DNA of 64,000 nt from Hymenobacter nivis. Its GTDB lineage: Bacteria > Bacteroidota > Bacteroidia > Cytophagales > Hymenobacteraceae. This document shows, piece by piece, positions 1-8,052 of the stretch. The stretch is taken from positions 186,001 through 250,000 of the forward strand of contig NZ_CP029145.1 in the NCBI RefSeq assembly GCF_003149515.1. The letters run 5' to 3'. The number at the start of each line of letters is the position of its first letter. Positions within the stretch are counted from its first letter, which is position 1. The position numbers and the translations under genes were made by a program. The notes beneath the pieces are model-generated. The model did not search any database. It saw only the letters and a program-made list of their open reading frames with translations, and had not been told where the DNA came from.

Positions 1-47
1 CTCCAGTACCCGTGCCCGCAGCTGCCGTAAGTGGGCCTCGTCGTCGA

Positions 48-188
48 TTGCGCGGTTTTCGAGTCAGTGTACCGCCAATACGGAAGGATTGTAGAACGGA
101 GTGGCACTCCGTTTCCGTGCAAACGCCAAGCGGAGTGCCACTCCGTTTTACGGTACCGGGTACACCAACTCGAAAACCGCTGTAATCA
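48..188. repeat. Nested palindromic intergenic element
   Basis: The outer arms are related inverted sequences around 48-77 and 158-188 that share the string ACTCGAAAACCGC (read on opposite strands). Inside them is a tighter inverted repeat with arms at about 94-110 and 131-147 built on CGGAGTGGCACTCCG. A single copy of the inner arm recurs at 12750-12771. No convincing gene was seen in 1-417; the short frames there have no protein-like character. Confidence 0.55.
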
Positions 189-417
189 GCAGCGTACCGG
201 TGGGCATGGGTGGGGCAGTTTGGGGAGGCTGCAAAAAACGCCAGTCTTTGGGCCGCCGGGGCCCCACCCACGCTCTGGCGTATTTTGTAGCTGGTTGGCC
301 GGTGGTTGGGCTTAAGATTTGCTTAAAAGCACTGCGGGCCATACGCTTTGGGCACCGCGGCGGGTCGGGGCCGCGTTCTTTGAGGGGTTATTCGTCCTTT
401 CTTATTGTCGATTCGCC

Positions 418-861
418 ATGCGTTTTTTCCTGGCCAGTGCGCTGCTGGTGGCCACCGGAGCCCGCGCCCAAACGCCGCCGCCCGCCACCGCCTGGAACCC
501 CGACCTCACCGCCGCCCTAGCACAGGCCAAGGCCAGCCAGCGCCCGGTGCTGGCTGTGTTTTCGGGTTCCGACTGGTGCAAGCCTTGCATCATGCTGAAG
601 CAGGAGGTATTCGACCAGCCCGAGTTCGCGCAGTACGCCCAGGACAAGTTCGTGCTAGCCCGCTTCGACTTCCCGCGCAACCGCAAAAACCAGCTGCCAC
701 CCGCCCAAACCAAGCTGAGCGAGCAAGCCGCTGCCCAACTCAATAAGGAAGGCACGTTTCCGCTGGTGGTGCTGCTTTCGTCCGAGGGCAAGGTGCTGGC
801 CAAGAGCGGCTACCGCCCCGGCGGCCCCGCCGCCAAGCCCCATAGAGTTGTTCCCGAATAA
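418..861 (+). CDS. Exported thioredoxin-like protein
   Basis: A 147-residue protein with a signal peptide of about 17 residues ending ARA-Q. It is followed by a thioredoxin-like fold with a W-C-K-P-C motif (Cys54 and Cys57). The pattern of a short helix of the type AxxxAKxxxxPVLxxFSGSDWCxPC is typical of the thioredoxin_7/DUF255-like group that works in the periplasm as a disulfide reductase or isomerase. The frame is open further upstream, but the ATG at 418 directly precedes the signal peptide, so it was chosen. The C-terminus is short and Pro/Gly-rich and ends just before a palindromic repeat that could also terminate transcription. The client protein is unknown. Confidence 0.8.
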   Translation: MRFFLASALLVATGARAQTPPPATAWNPDLTAALAQAKASQRPVLAVFSGSDWCKPCIMLKQEVFDQPEFAQYAQDKFVLARFDFPRNRKNQLPPAQTKLSEQAAAQLNKEGTFPLVVLLSSEGKVLAKSGYRPGGPAAKPHRVVPE

Positions 862-871
862 GAAACCGCCC

Positions 872-979
872 AAAAAAGAACGTCATGCAGCGCGCAGCCA
901 AGCATCTTTCCCGCGCCAGTAATCAGGATTAGTTACGCAGGAAAGATGCTTGGCTACGCGCTGCATGACGTTCTTTTTT
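872..979. repeat. Palindromic repeat family A, copy 1
   Basis: A long inverted repeat whose arms begin AAAAAAGAACGTCATGCAGC and carry AGCATCTTTCC. It is the cleanest copy of a family found in many gaps of this window. The A/T runs at both ends mean it could also act as a bidirectional terminator for the thioredoxin-like gene. Confidence 0.8.
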
Positions 980-1021
980 GTCTGATTTTAGGAATAAGTC
1001 TTAGCACTAAAACGCACTTTT

Positions 1022-1234
1022 ATGATGATGAAATATCTTGTCTTTCTGCGCGTTGCCGTGCTGGGCCTGGGCTTCCGCTACGCCCCGCTCTACGGGCTCA
1101 GCTGCTTCAAAACGCCCTTCGTGGGCCGGGTGGCCAAGTTCAAATTCATCGACCTGCGCTACGGCCACTACTAGCAAACTACTGGCCTCACGGCCAATAT
1201 CGTGAGCGCGGATTTATCTTTTGTGATGCCGTAA
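1022..1234 (+). pseudogene. Small hydrophobic ORF broken by an in-frame TAG
   Basis: From ATG 1022 a 50-codon frame runs to TAG at 1172-1174. The same frame then continues for 19 more codons (starting Q-T-T-G-L-T-A-N) to TAA at 1232-1234 with protein-like composition. The N-terminus is hydrophobic (K-Y-L-V-F-L-R-V-A-V-L-G-L-G) like a signal or membrane segment. It may be a 70-residue secreted protein cut by one nonsense change, or a decayed fragment. It lies between two family A repeats. No family was recognised. Confidence 0.3.
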
Positions 1235-1255
1235 AGGGGGGTTAAAAGCAAATAA

Positions 1256-1350
1256 AACAGTCATGTAGCGCGCAGTGCAGCACCTCTACTGTTCCACTAG
1301 CCCTGATTACTGCCGCGGGAGAGATGCTGCGCTGCACGCTGCATGACCGT
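1256..1350. repeat. Palindromic repeat family A, copy 2
   Basis: Arms ACAGTCATGTAGCGCGCAG and CTGCGCTGCACGCTGCATGACCGT are inverted around a centre containing the family string CTGATTACTGCCGCGGGAGAG. It sits between the broken small ORF and the 3' end of the histidine kinase. Confidence 0.7.
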
Positions 1351-1388
1351 TCCGGCGGCCTCATCATGCGCAGTTTAAACTTGGGGCC

Positions 1389-2792
1389 CTACACTGGGAA
1401 CACTAGCGTGAATACCGTGCCCTGGCCCAGCTCGCTCTGCACAGTGCGCTCGATGCCGAGCAGGGTGCAGGCCTTGGCCACGATGGAAAGGCCCAGGCCA
1501 GTGCCGTCGATGTGCTTGTGGGCCAGGGCGTCGGAGCGATACAGCGGGTCGAAGATGCGGGCCAGGTCGGTGGGGCAAATGCCGATGCCCTGGTCGGCCA
1601 CGGTGCAGACCAGCCGGGGGCCCCGGTGCGCCAGCCCCACCGCAATGGTGGAGCCTGCCGGCGAATACTTGATGGCGTTGCTCAGCACATTGTCCAGAAT
1701 CAGGTCCACTAAATACGGATCGGAGGCGATGGCGTCGGCCGGGTCGTCTTCCACGTCTACCCGGATGTGCTTGGCACTGAGGGCCCCGCGGTGGCGCAGC
1801 AGTACGTCGTGCACGCTGCTGCGCACGGCCAGCTCCTGCCGGTGGGGCCCCGGGGCGTGGTTTTCGAAGCGGGCCAGCAGCAGCAGCTGCTCGACGAGGT
1901 GCGTGAGGCGGTCGATTTCCTGGATGCCGAGCGTGATGTTATCGACGTATTCGGCGGGGGTGCGGGGCTTGCGTACCAGCACTTCCAGGGTGCCCTTGAG
2001 CACGGCCAGCGGGGTGCGCAGCTCATGCGAGGCGTCGGCGGTGAACTGCTTTTCGCGGGCCACGGCCTGCTCCACGCGCTGCAGCAGGCCGTTGATGGCG
2101 CTGGCCAGCGTGTGCAGCTCGTCGGGGCGCGGGGGCAGGGCAATACGCTCGGCCAGGTTGTTGCGCGTGATGCGGGCGGTGGTGGCCGTAATTTGGGCGA
2201 TGGGGGCGATGCTGCGCCCGGCCAGCCGCCGCGCGCTGCCAAACAGTACCAGCAGCACCACCGGAAACGAGCCCAGCAGCACCAGCGCCAGACTATCCAG
2301 CACGTGCTGCGCGGCCTCCGACGATAGCCCTGACAGCAGGTAGCCCACCGGGGCCCCATCCCGCACGATGGGCACCTGCACCTGCCGGATGGCCTTGCCG
2401 CGCAGCATCGAGTTGCGGGGCGCGCGCCAGCCCGGCGTAGCGTCAAAGGCTAACTGGTCGGCCTTGAGGTTGGGCGAGCGGTCCATCAGGCGCCCCTGCG
2501 CGTCGTTCACCTGAATGAACACCGGGTCGACCTGCACCTCCCGGTGCTCGCGCTCCTCCCACTCGCTGCGGTCGGCGAAGCGCACGGTGCGGCCCGATAC
2601 CGCCAGCTCGCCCATGTGCTTGGCGGCCTCGAAGCGCAGGTTGGCGTCGAGGTCGGTGTACACGCGGTGGCGCACCACCCCAAACACCAGCAGGTAGGCG
2701 GCCGCCACCAGGGCGGCCGTGGCCAGCACGTAGTGCAGGGCCACGCGGTCTTTAAAGCGCAGCTCCACGCTAATCGCGGGCGACATACCCAA
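1389..2792 (-). CDS. Membrane sensor histidine kinase
   Basis: A 467-residue two-component kinase. In order it has a transmembrane helix at about residues 18-40, a periplasmic sensor region of some 120 residues, a second helix at about 165-190, a HAMP linker, a HisKA domain with the phosphoacceptor in ASHELRTPL (His256), and an ATPase domain with N, G1 (DQGIGI) and G2 (GTGLGLS) boxes. The start overlaps the last 23 bases of the response regulator gene, so the two are translationally coupled. This architecture resembles metal- or envelope-stress kinases such as CusS, but the signal cannot be read from the sequence. The ATG at 2792 was kept; a second ATG lies two codons on. Confidence 0.92.
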   Translation of the reverse strand: MGMSPAISVELRFKDRVALHYVLATAALVAAAYLLVFGVVRHRVYTDLDANLRFEAAKHMGELAVSGRTVRFADRSEWEEREHREVQVDPVFIQVNDAQGRLMDRSPNLKADQLAFDATPGWRAPRNSMLRGKAIRQVQVPIVRDGAPVGYLLSGLSSEAAQHVLDSLALVLLGSFPVVLLVLFGSARRLAGRSIAPIAQITATTARITRNNLAERIALPPRPDELHTLASAINGLLQRVEQAVAREKQFTADASHELRTPLAVLKGTLEVLVRKPRTPAEYVDNITLGIQEIDRLTHLVEQLLLLARFENHAPGPHRQELAVRSSVHDVLLRHRGALSAKHIRVDVEDDPADAIASDPYLVDLILDNVLSNAIKYSPAGSTIAVGLAHRGPRLVCTVADQGIGICPTDLARIFDPLYRSDALAHKHIDGTGLGLSIVAKACTLLGIERTVQSELGQGTVFTLVFPV

Positions 2793-3441
2793 TGCCGCGG
2801 ATGGTTTGCAAATACTCGTCCTCCTTACCTAACCTAAGCTTTTTGCGCAGCGCGTTCACGTACACGTCAATCACGCCGGTATTGTACTCGAAGTGGATAT
2901 CCCACACATTTTCGATGATTTTCTGGCGGTGGCACACCTTGCCCTTGTGGCGCAGCAAGTATTCGAGCAGGGCAAACTCCTTCTGGGTGAGCACGATTTC
3001 CTCGCCGTCTTTGTGCACTTGGTGGGTGCCCACGTCGAGCACGATGGGGCCCACGCCGAAGCGCTCGGGCTCGGCCGGGGGCCCCGCCGGCCGCAGCTGC
3101 ACCCGGATGCGCTCCAGCAGCTCCTCGAAGTGGAACGGCTTCTTAATGTAGTCGTTGGCCCCCGCCTGCAAGCCGGCAATGGTGTCGGCCACGGTGTCTT
3201 TGGCGGTGAGGAAAATGAGGGGCGTGCGGTCGTGGGCGGCGCGCAGCTGCTGGCACACCTCCAGCCCGCTGAGGCCGGGCAGCATCCAGTCCACCAGCAG
3301 CAGGTCGTAGGCCTGGGCCAGGGCCAGGGCGAGGCCGGTGGGGCCCGTGCCGGCCACGTCCACGGCAAAGGACTCTTCCTCCAGCCCCTGCTTCAGGAAC
3401 CGGGCAATGCCGGGTTCGTCCTCAATTATCAATAGTCGCAT
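2770..3441 (-). CDS. OmpR/PhoB-family response regulator
   Basis: A 223-residue regulator: a receiver domain starting MRLLIIEDEP with phosphoacceptor Asp51 in LLLVDWMLPG and the conserved Lys in YIKKPF, then a winged-helix DNA-binding domain ending GIGYVARD. The start at 3441 gives the normal N-terminus; the frame stays open 22 codons upstream, where the translation is not protein-like. It is the first gene of an operon with the histidine kinase and is probably phosphorylated by it. An IS630-type element begins 56 bases upstream of the start codon, so the natural upstream regulatory region has been displaced. Confidence 0.92.
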   Translation of the reverse strand: MRLLIIEDEPGIARFLKQGLEEESFAVDVAGTGPTGLALALAQAYDLLLVDWMLPGLSGLEVCQQLRAAHDRTPLIFLTAKDTVADTIAGLQAGANDYIKKPFHFEELLERIRVQLRPAGPPAEPERFGVGPIVLDVGTHQVHKDGEEIVLTQKEFALLEYLLRHKGKVCHRQKIIENVWDIHFEYNTGVIDVYVNALRKKLRLGKEDEYLQTIRGIGYVARD

Positions 3442-3497
3442 AAGAATAGGAAAAGCTAGGGAAATAACGGCTCCGCAACGCGCGGCGGCCGGTAATA

Positions 3498-4600
3498 TAC
3501 TCGTCACGAAGAGGGTTGCGCGTCGAGAATATGATATTTCCGGGTTAGTAGGGACGTGAGGTCTTGGCCAAACTCGGGGAGCCGGTCAAAGAAGTTGAGC
3601 ACGGCCTTTTTGAACTGGCCCTTGGTGCGGTAGAAGGTGGAGTTGATAATCTTCTGGCGCAGGTATTTCCAGAAGCGCTCAATCAGGTTCAGATTGGGCG
3701 AGTAAGGGGGCAAAAACACCTGGCAGATGGGCTTGTCGGCCAGCCAGACCCGCAATTCCTTGTTTTTATAGTAGCGGGCGTTGTCGCACACGACGTAAAT
3801 GCGGGCCTTGTCGGGGTGGGCGGCCAGCAGCTGCTCGTAGAGTCGCCGGGTGCTCTGCGCGTTGACGCACGCGGTTTCGTCGAGCACCACCTGCGTCGGT
3901 TCGTAGGCGTTCAGGGCCGCGTTCAGGTTCACCCGCTCGCGGCCGCTGACCGTGAGCAGGGGGCGTTCCTGGCCCACGGCGCACCAGGCGCGGGTGCAAC
4001 GCGTGTTGTGGGTCGGATGGGCCGCATCGGCGTAATAGAGCACCGCCTCGCCCCGCTCAACGTGGGCTTCAAGCACGACCAACTCGTCCAGAAAATCAGC
4101 TTGCGCGGCCGCATCGGCCTGGCAGGGCACGGGGGTGGTCAGCTTGTAGGTAAAGCCCAGGCGGTGGAGCAAGTCCGTCAGGCCGGAAAGCGAATAGGTC
4201 ACTTGGTAGGTGCGCAACAGCCACGCCTGTATGGCTTTGCAATCGGTGTAGAGCGTCGTGTTGACTTCCCGGCACAAGTGGGCGAGTTGGGCACTGCACA
4301 GCAGGCCCCAGTAGCCCGGCTGCTCGTGGGCCAGGTACTTTTCCAGGCCCAGGTCGGTAAACGCCCGCACGTAGCGGTAGACCGTCGTCTCGTCCAGGCC
4401 CAAATCCTGAGCCACCGTCGCCAGGCCACGGCCCGCGTCGAGCATCAGCACGACCGTGACCTTCACGTACCCCTCGTCATCGCGTCGTTGCTTCTGCAAC
4501 TGGCGCAAGTGCTGGCGCTCGGAAACGGTCAACTCCACGTTCATGACACAAGTTTAGTACTTTGCCCGCAACTCATTCGCAACTTACTTCGTGACGAGTA
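3498..4600 (-). mobile_element. Intact IS630-family insertion sequence (1,103 bp)
   Basis: One transposase gene fills the element. The termini are inverted repeats: both start TACTCGTCACGAAG, and over 23 bases they differ at three positions. The element is flanked by TA on both sides (3496-3497 and 4601-4602), the target duplication typical of the IS630/Tc1-mariner group. The same termini occur on the 132-bp elements at 35961-36092 and 62419-62550, so this IS is a candidate source of the transposase that mobilised them. Everything needed for movement looks intact. Confidence 0.93.
3504..4544 (-). CDS. IS630-family transposase
   Basis: A 346-residue DDE transposase. An N-terminal helix-turn-helix region (about residues 25-65, with LGLDETTVYRYVR) should bind the terminal repeats. 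The catalytic core has Asp173 (YYADAAH), Asp254 (VVCDNARYY) and Glu289 (PPYSPNLNLIERFWK); the last two are 34 residues apart, the D34E spacing expected of this superfamily. The stop codon lies inside the left terminal repeat. There is no frameshift, so a single full-length product is expected. The long frame on the opposite strand is a shadow. Confidence 0.95.
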   Translation of the reverse strand: MNVELTVSERQHLRQLQKQRRDDEGYVKVTVVLMLDAGRGLATVAQDLGLDETTVYRYVRAFTDLGLEKYLAHEQPGYWGLLCSAQLAHLCREVNTTLYTDCKAIQAWLLRTYQVTYSLSGLTDLLHRLGFTYKLTTPVPCQADAAAQADFLDELVVLEAHVERGEAVLYYADAAHPTHNTRCTRAWCAVGQERPLLTVSGRERVNLNAALNAYEPTQVVLDETACVNAQSTRRLYEQLLAAHPDKARIYVVCDNARYYKNKELRVWLADKPICQVFLPPYSPNLNLIERFWKYLRQKIINSTFYRTKGQFKKAVLNFFDRLPEFGQDLTSLLTRKYHILDAQPSS

Positions 4601-4660
4601 TAAGTAGGTGTTTGGTAGTGGGTGCTTACGGGGAAGTTGAATAAATGAAACCCTGTGCGC

Positions 4661-4770
4661 TAGAATGGCTACGCTCACCTAGCGTCCGCGCAGCCGAAGT
4701 ATCTCTCCCGTGTAAGTAACCATTCACTGCTGCGGGAAGTATGCTTCACTGCGCTCAGCACAACCACCCT
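4661..4770. repeat. Palindromic repeat family A, copy 3 (diverged)
   Basis: Imperfect inverted arms containing CCGAAGTATCTCTCCCG and CGGGAAGTATGCTTC, between the IS element and the Dps-like gene. The rest of 4603-5005 contains no convincing gene. Confidence 0.55.
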
Positions 4771-5005
4771 TGGGTCGTCGGATAAGGCTGCTAACACCTC
4801 GGCTTGCCAAGTAGCTGCCTTTCTAAACAGCAAGTACACGCTTACAAACACCACGTTAGGGCCTTGAGCGAGGTCTTAAGCCAATTTTAAGCTTTTGCTA
4901 AGTGCCGCCTACGGCAAGGTGCCGTTCAAAGTCTATTCTCCCACGCCGGGGGGGGTGGCCCGGCTCGGGGCCCCACCGCTAGCCACGTTTCTTTTTCTTG
5001 TTTTT

Positions 5006-5674
5006 ATGAAAATTTACTTCCTCGCGGCTTCCGTAGCCTTGTTGGCTGCCGCCGCCCCCTACCAAGCCACCGCCCAATCTCGCCGCGCCAACCGCACCAC
5101 CACCGGGCAAGCTGCCCCGGCGGCCACTGGAACCCCCACGGCCCCCGACAACACCCCCACGCCCCCGGCCGACCCCAACGGCAAGCTCGACTACCGCAAC
5201 CCGGCTGCTGACGCGCTCATTCCGGTAGAAGCCGAAAAGCGCCAGCCCATCACCGACGACCTGCAAGCCACCGTGGTAGAGCTGCTGGAGCTGTACCACG
5301 ACGCGAAGCAGAGCCACTGGAACCTGCGGGGCCCCATCTACCTGCCGCTGCACGAGCAGCTGCAACAATATGCTAACCAGTACCTCAAGTACGCCGATAT
5401 CATGGCCGAGCGCGTGCTACAAGTGGGCCACCCCATTGATGGCCGCACCGCCGTGGTGGCCGCCAACGCCAACCTAGGCGAGTTCCCGGGGGGCTACCTC
5501 TCTGATAAGCAAATGCTCATCCTCATGACCGAGCGCATTACCACCGTGGCCAAGCGCGTGCGCCAGCGCATCGACCACCTAGGCAAAATAGACGAGGTGA
5601 CCTCCAACCAGTTGCAGGAGCTCAGCTACGTCCTCGACAAGCAAGTGTGGCAGTTCCGCGTGCACATGCAATAA
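5006..5674 (+). CDS. Exported Dps/ferritin-like protein
   Basis: A 222-residue protein with a signal peptide (about residues 1-24, ending ATAQ), a low-complexity Thr/Pro/Ala linker to about residue 60, and then a Dps-like four-helix domain. The ferroxidase ligands of Dps can be lined up as His104 (SHWNLRG), His116 (LHEQL), Asp131 and Glu135 (ADIMAER). Dps proteins oxidise and store iron and protect DNA in the cytoplasm, so an export signal and linker are unusual and suggest iron or peroxide handling in the periplasm. The ATG at 5006 starts the signal peptide; the upstream extension of the frame is not protein-like. Confidence 0.85.
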   Translation: MKIYFLAASVALLAAAAPYQATAQSRRANRTTTGQAAPAATGTPTAPDNTPTPPADPNGKLDYRNPAADALIPVEAEKRQPITDDLQATVVELLELYHDAKQSHWNLRGPIYLPLHEQLQQYANQYLKYADIMAERVLQVGHPIDGRTAVVAANANLGEFPGGYLSDKQMLILMTERITTVAKRVRQRIDHLGKIDEVTSNQLQELSYVLDKQVWQFRVHMQ

Positions 5675-5872
5675 GCCATCCGGGGCCCCCAGCCCCCAGG
5701 AGTTGAATGTTAAACGGGGTGGGTGCATTGCGGTAAGTAGCCGCAGCGCACCCATCCCGTTTGCGTTTATGGGCGTGGGTAGAGGTGATGACTTGAGAAT
5801 GTATTGGGAGACTTGAATTATAATATGACCTCTTTATCTCAAATAATTATGAGCATGTTAAAACGTTCTGCT

Positions 5873-6685
5873 TCAATAAAGCTCAGCAATAAGCTTCTCA
5901 CACCCTCTAATCAAGTCCTCAACTTCATCTGCTGTCGGTTCACGATCTTTTGAGTGAACACTCAAGTTTCTAATGTCGCCAAGTCGCTGAATTAAGCGCC
6001 AAGTTGGTACGTCAATCAGTTCGCTCTTTCTTAGTTCTTCATTGAAGTCAGTGATTGTTGGATGAGCTTTTTTGAAAACAACACCGTGATTGATGCAGAC
6101 CTTTTTAAGATGAATTTCAAGAGTAATTCCTGCTAATGCGCCTGACACTCTGATATGTTTTTTCTTGAGCATATCCTTTGCCATATCTAGTTCGCTGGCA
6201 AATAGTTCAGACTGTAAAATGCCTTCAATATTGGATAGCTTAGAATCAATAATATCTAGACAAGAGTTTAATATAGATATCTGTTGTAATATTTTAGCGT
6301 GAAATGCAGCAAATGCGTCAACAGCATTTTCTTTCTCCCATCCCCGTGTAATTCTCAAGCCGATTAAATAGTCTGAAATAGAATAGTTTAAAAATGTTAT
6401 ATCTTTTGTGCGTTTTTCATCATTATATAATTTCTTAAATTCGATAATTCTGTCAGGTAAGAGTTGATTGATAATTTGAATGGTCTTTGAATACCATTTA
6501 TTATAGCTTATGCTTATGTTATCGAACTCTTTTTGAAATTTTTTAAAATCAGTATCAGTATTTAATATATCTGCCTCCTTTTTGGGTATTTTTCCCTGCA
6601 ATATTGCTTCATGATTATGCAGGTGCTCTGCATAACGTAAGAGATCAGCTAATTCAGCCTTCAGTTTTTTCTTTGTCTCACTCAT
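5873..6685 (-). CDS. HEPN-like protein of unknown role, AT-rich
   Basis: A 270-residue, largely helical, lysine-rich protein. Near the C-terminus it has an R-N-L-S-V-H string (Arg239 to His244), followed by REPTADEVEDLIRGCEKLI. That combination resembles the RNxxxH motif of HEPN ribonuclease domains and the DUF4145-type tail. The gene is much richer in A+T than all its neighbours, with poly-A/T runs and AT-ending codons, which points to recent transfer. HEPN proteins often serve in toxin-antitoxin or antiphage systems, but no partner gene is visible here. The family call rests on the short motif and context only. Confidence 0.55.
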   Translation of the reverse strand: MSETKKKLKAELADLLRYAEHLHNHEAILQGKIPKKEADILNTDTDFKKFQKEFDNISISYNKWYSKTIQIINQLLPDRIIEFKKLYNDEKRTKDITFLNYSISDYLIGLRITRGWEKENAVDAFAAFHAKILQQISILNSCLDIIDSKLSNIEGILQSELFASELDMAKDMLKKKHIRVSGALAGITLEIHLKKVCINHGVVFKKAHPTITDFNEELRKSELIDVPTWRLIQRLGDIRNLSVHSKDREPTADEVEDLIRGCEKLIAELY

Positions 6686-6751
6686 TTCTTTGAAGTTTAT
6701 TCGTTAGAAGTTCAGTTGTTATTAGGTTATGAGAGCACGACAAATCTAACC

Positions 6752-7309
6752 CTAACTCCCCCGAATCTCCTCCTTAATCTCCGCCACGAACTGCGCGAAT
6801 TCTGGTTCGGATTCCACGCCGGGGTGCCAGGCCAGGCCGAGTTGGGCGAGGTTGTACTGGTGGCGGGGGCTGATGGTGGCCCCGGGCAGGAGCTGGCCGG
6901 TGGCGGCGTCGCGTTCGTGGCTCAGCAGCCAGAGGCGGTCGGCGAGGGCGGTGGTGGTGGCGATGTCGTGCGACACGATGAGCACCGTGTTCAGCTCGTC
7001 GAGGGTCGTGACCTCGACGATGATTTTCTCCACCTCGTCAATCATCGCCACGTCGAGGCCCGAGAAGGGCTCGTCGGGCAGAATGAGGTAGTCGGAGCAG
7101 AGTAGCTGCTGGGCGATGGCCGCCCGCTGGCGCTGCCCGCCCGAGAGCTGGGCCGGGTACTTGCGGCGGTGGGCCCCCAGGCCGAAGCAGCCGAGGTACA
7201 CCTCGACGTGGGCCAAGGCGGCGGCGCGGTCGAAGCGCAGGGCGGCGTTGGTATCGAAGAAGGGATAGTGCGAGCCGACCTGCACCGGCCGGTCGGCCGT
7301 ATTGCTCAT
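6752..7309 (-). pseudogene. Chimeric remnant: urease beta fragment joined to C-terminal half of an ABC ATPase
   Basis: The frame from ATG 7309 starts with about 30 residues matching the centre of urease beta subunits: [12 protein letters not shown], then [16 protein letters not shown]. It then changes without a stop into an ABC transporter ATPase: the signature [16 protein letters not shown], Walker B ([13 protein letters not shown]) and the H-loop (IVSHD). The Walker A region is missing, so it cannot be a working ATPase. The tail (LPGATISP, then LGLAWHPGV) is typical of ATPases found with urea carboxylase-type urea uptake genes. The likely cause is a deletion that fused two urea-related loci. 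Whether the fusion is translated is unknown. Confidence 0.75.
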
Positions 7310-7638
7310 GGCCCGTGGTAGGGCCCCAGGGCGTAGCTCGGGCCGGCCACCGAGGCAAATGCAACGGGCAAGGGGCTTTCCATGCCAGGGCAGCGGGGTA
7401 GGGTGAGGCGGCAAGATAGGGGCGTTTGGGCAACATCACCCCCCCGCCCACGCCGCTTAATGCGCACAATCTGGTGGGGAAGGATACCAGTACCTGAGCT
7501 GTTAACTAGCTCGTTGAACGCACCCTTTCCCACCGGAGAGGGAGCCGAGGGTGGGGTTGCGGCGGGCAACCCCTTAAAATCCCCTTAAATTCGCGGCGGG
7601 TTCCGAACCATTGGGGGGCCATTTGGGTACTGTCGCCA
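7310..7638. other. Gap with palindrome-related sequence
   Basis: No gene was recognised here. The stretch 7478-7560 carries CAGTACCTGAGC, TTGAACGC and CCCACCGGAGAGGG, strings shared with the palindromic element at 47832-47961, so it is probably a partial copy of that family (C). The remainder may hold further debris of the deleted urea-related genes but nothing legible was found. Confidence 0.4.
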
Positions 7639-8052
7639 ATGAAACGCTTCGCCGCCGTCTTCTTAAGCCTGCTGATGCTGCTGGGGAGCTGCGTGCCCGA
7701 GAACGACCTGGGCGAGCTGGCCAAGCTGCCCGAGCTGGTGAAGCACTACCGCTTCCACCACTCCGCGGCGGGCGGGGGCCTCACGCTGGGCGAGTTTCTG
7801 GTGGAGCACTACGGCGCGGGCACCAAGCAGCACTTCGGCTGCATCTGCTCGGCCCGGCACCAGCAAGACCACCAGGGCCTCCCCCTGCACGGCGGCCACG
7901 ACTGCGCCGCGGGGGCCTTTTTGGTGGCCCAGGGCCCCCACCTGGGCTGGGCGCCGCGCGTGCCCCGTGCCGTGCCGGGGCCCCGCAGTGCCTGGGTGGC
8001 GCTGTACCGCTTCCAGCCCAGCGCCTCGCTGCTGCAACCGCCGCGAGCGTAG
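7639..8052 (+). CDS. Small His-rich exported protein of a metal-efflux operon
   Basis: A 137-residue protein with an N-terminal hydrophobic signal (FAAVFLSLLMLLGSC) that may be a lipoprotein signal with Cys18. The mature part has scattered His and Cys residues (for example YRFHHS and HFGCICSARHQQDHQG). Short proteins of this style, unnamed, precede CzcA/CusA-type pumps in other Bacteroidota, and here it lies 200 bases upstream of such a pump on the same strand. A role in sensing or binding metal at the envelope is inferred from position and composition only. Confidence 0.6.
   Translation: MKRFAAVFLSLLMLLGSCVPENDLGELAKLPELVKHYRFHHSAAGGGLTLGEFLVEHYGAGTKQHFGCICSARHQQDHQGLPLHGGHDCAAGAFLVAQGPHLGWAPRVPRAVPGPRSAWVALYRFQPSASLLQPPRA

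Noticed and set aside
1..75. Possible end of a minus-strand gene at the window edge
   Set aside because: A short helical-looking frame is present on the minus strand, but it has an upstream stop and no start within view; too short to support.
3564..4607. Long plus-strand open frame (347 codons) over the transposase gene
   Set aside because: It is antisense to an intact DDE transposase and its translation (Val/Gln/Gly-rich, no motif) is a by-product of high GC.
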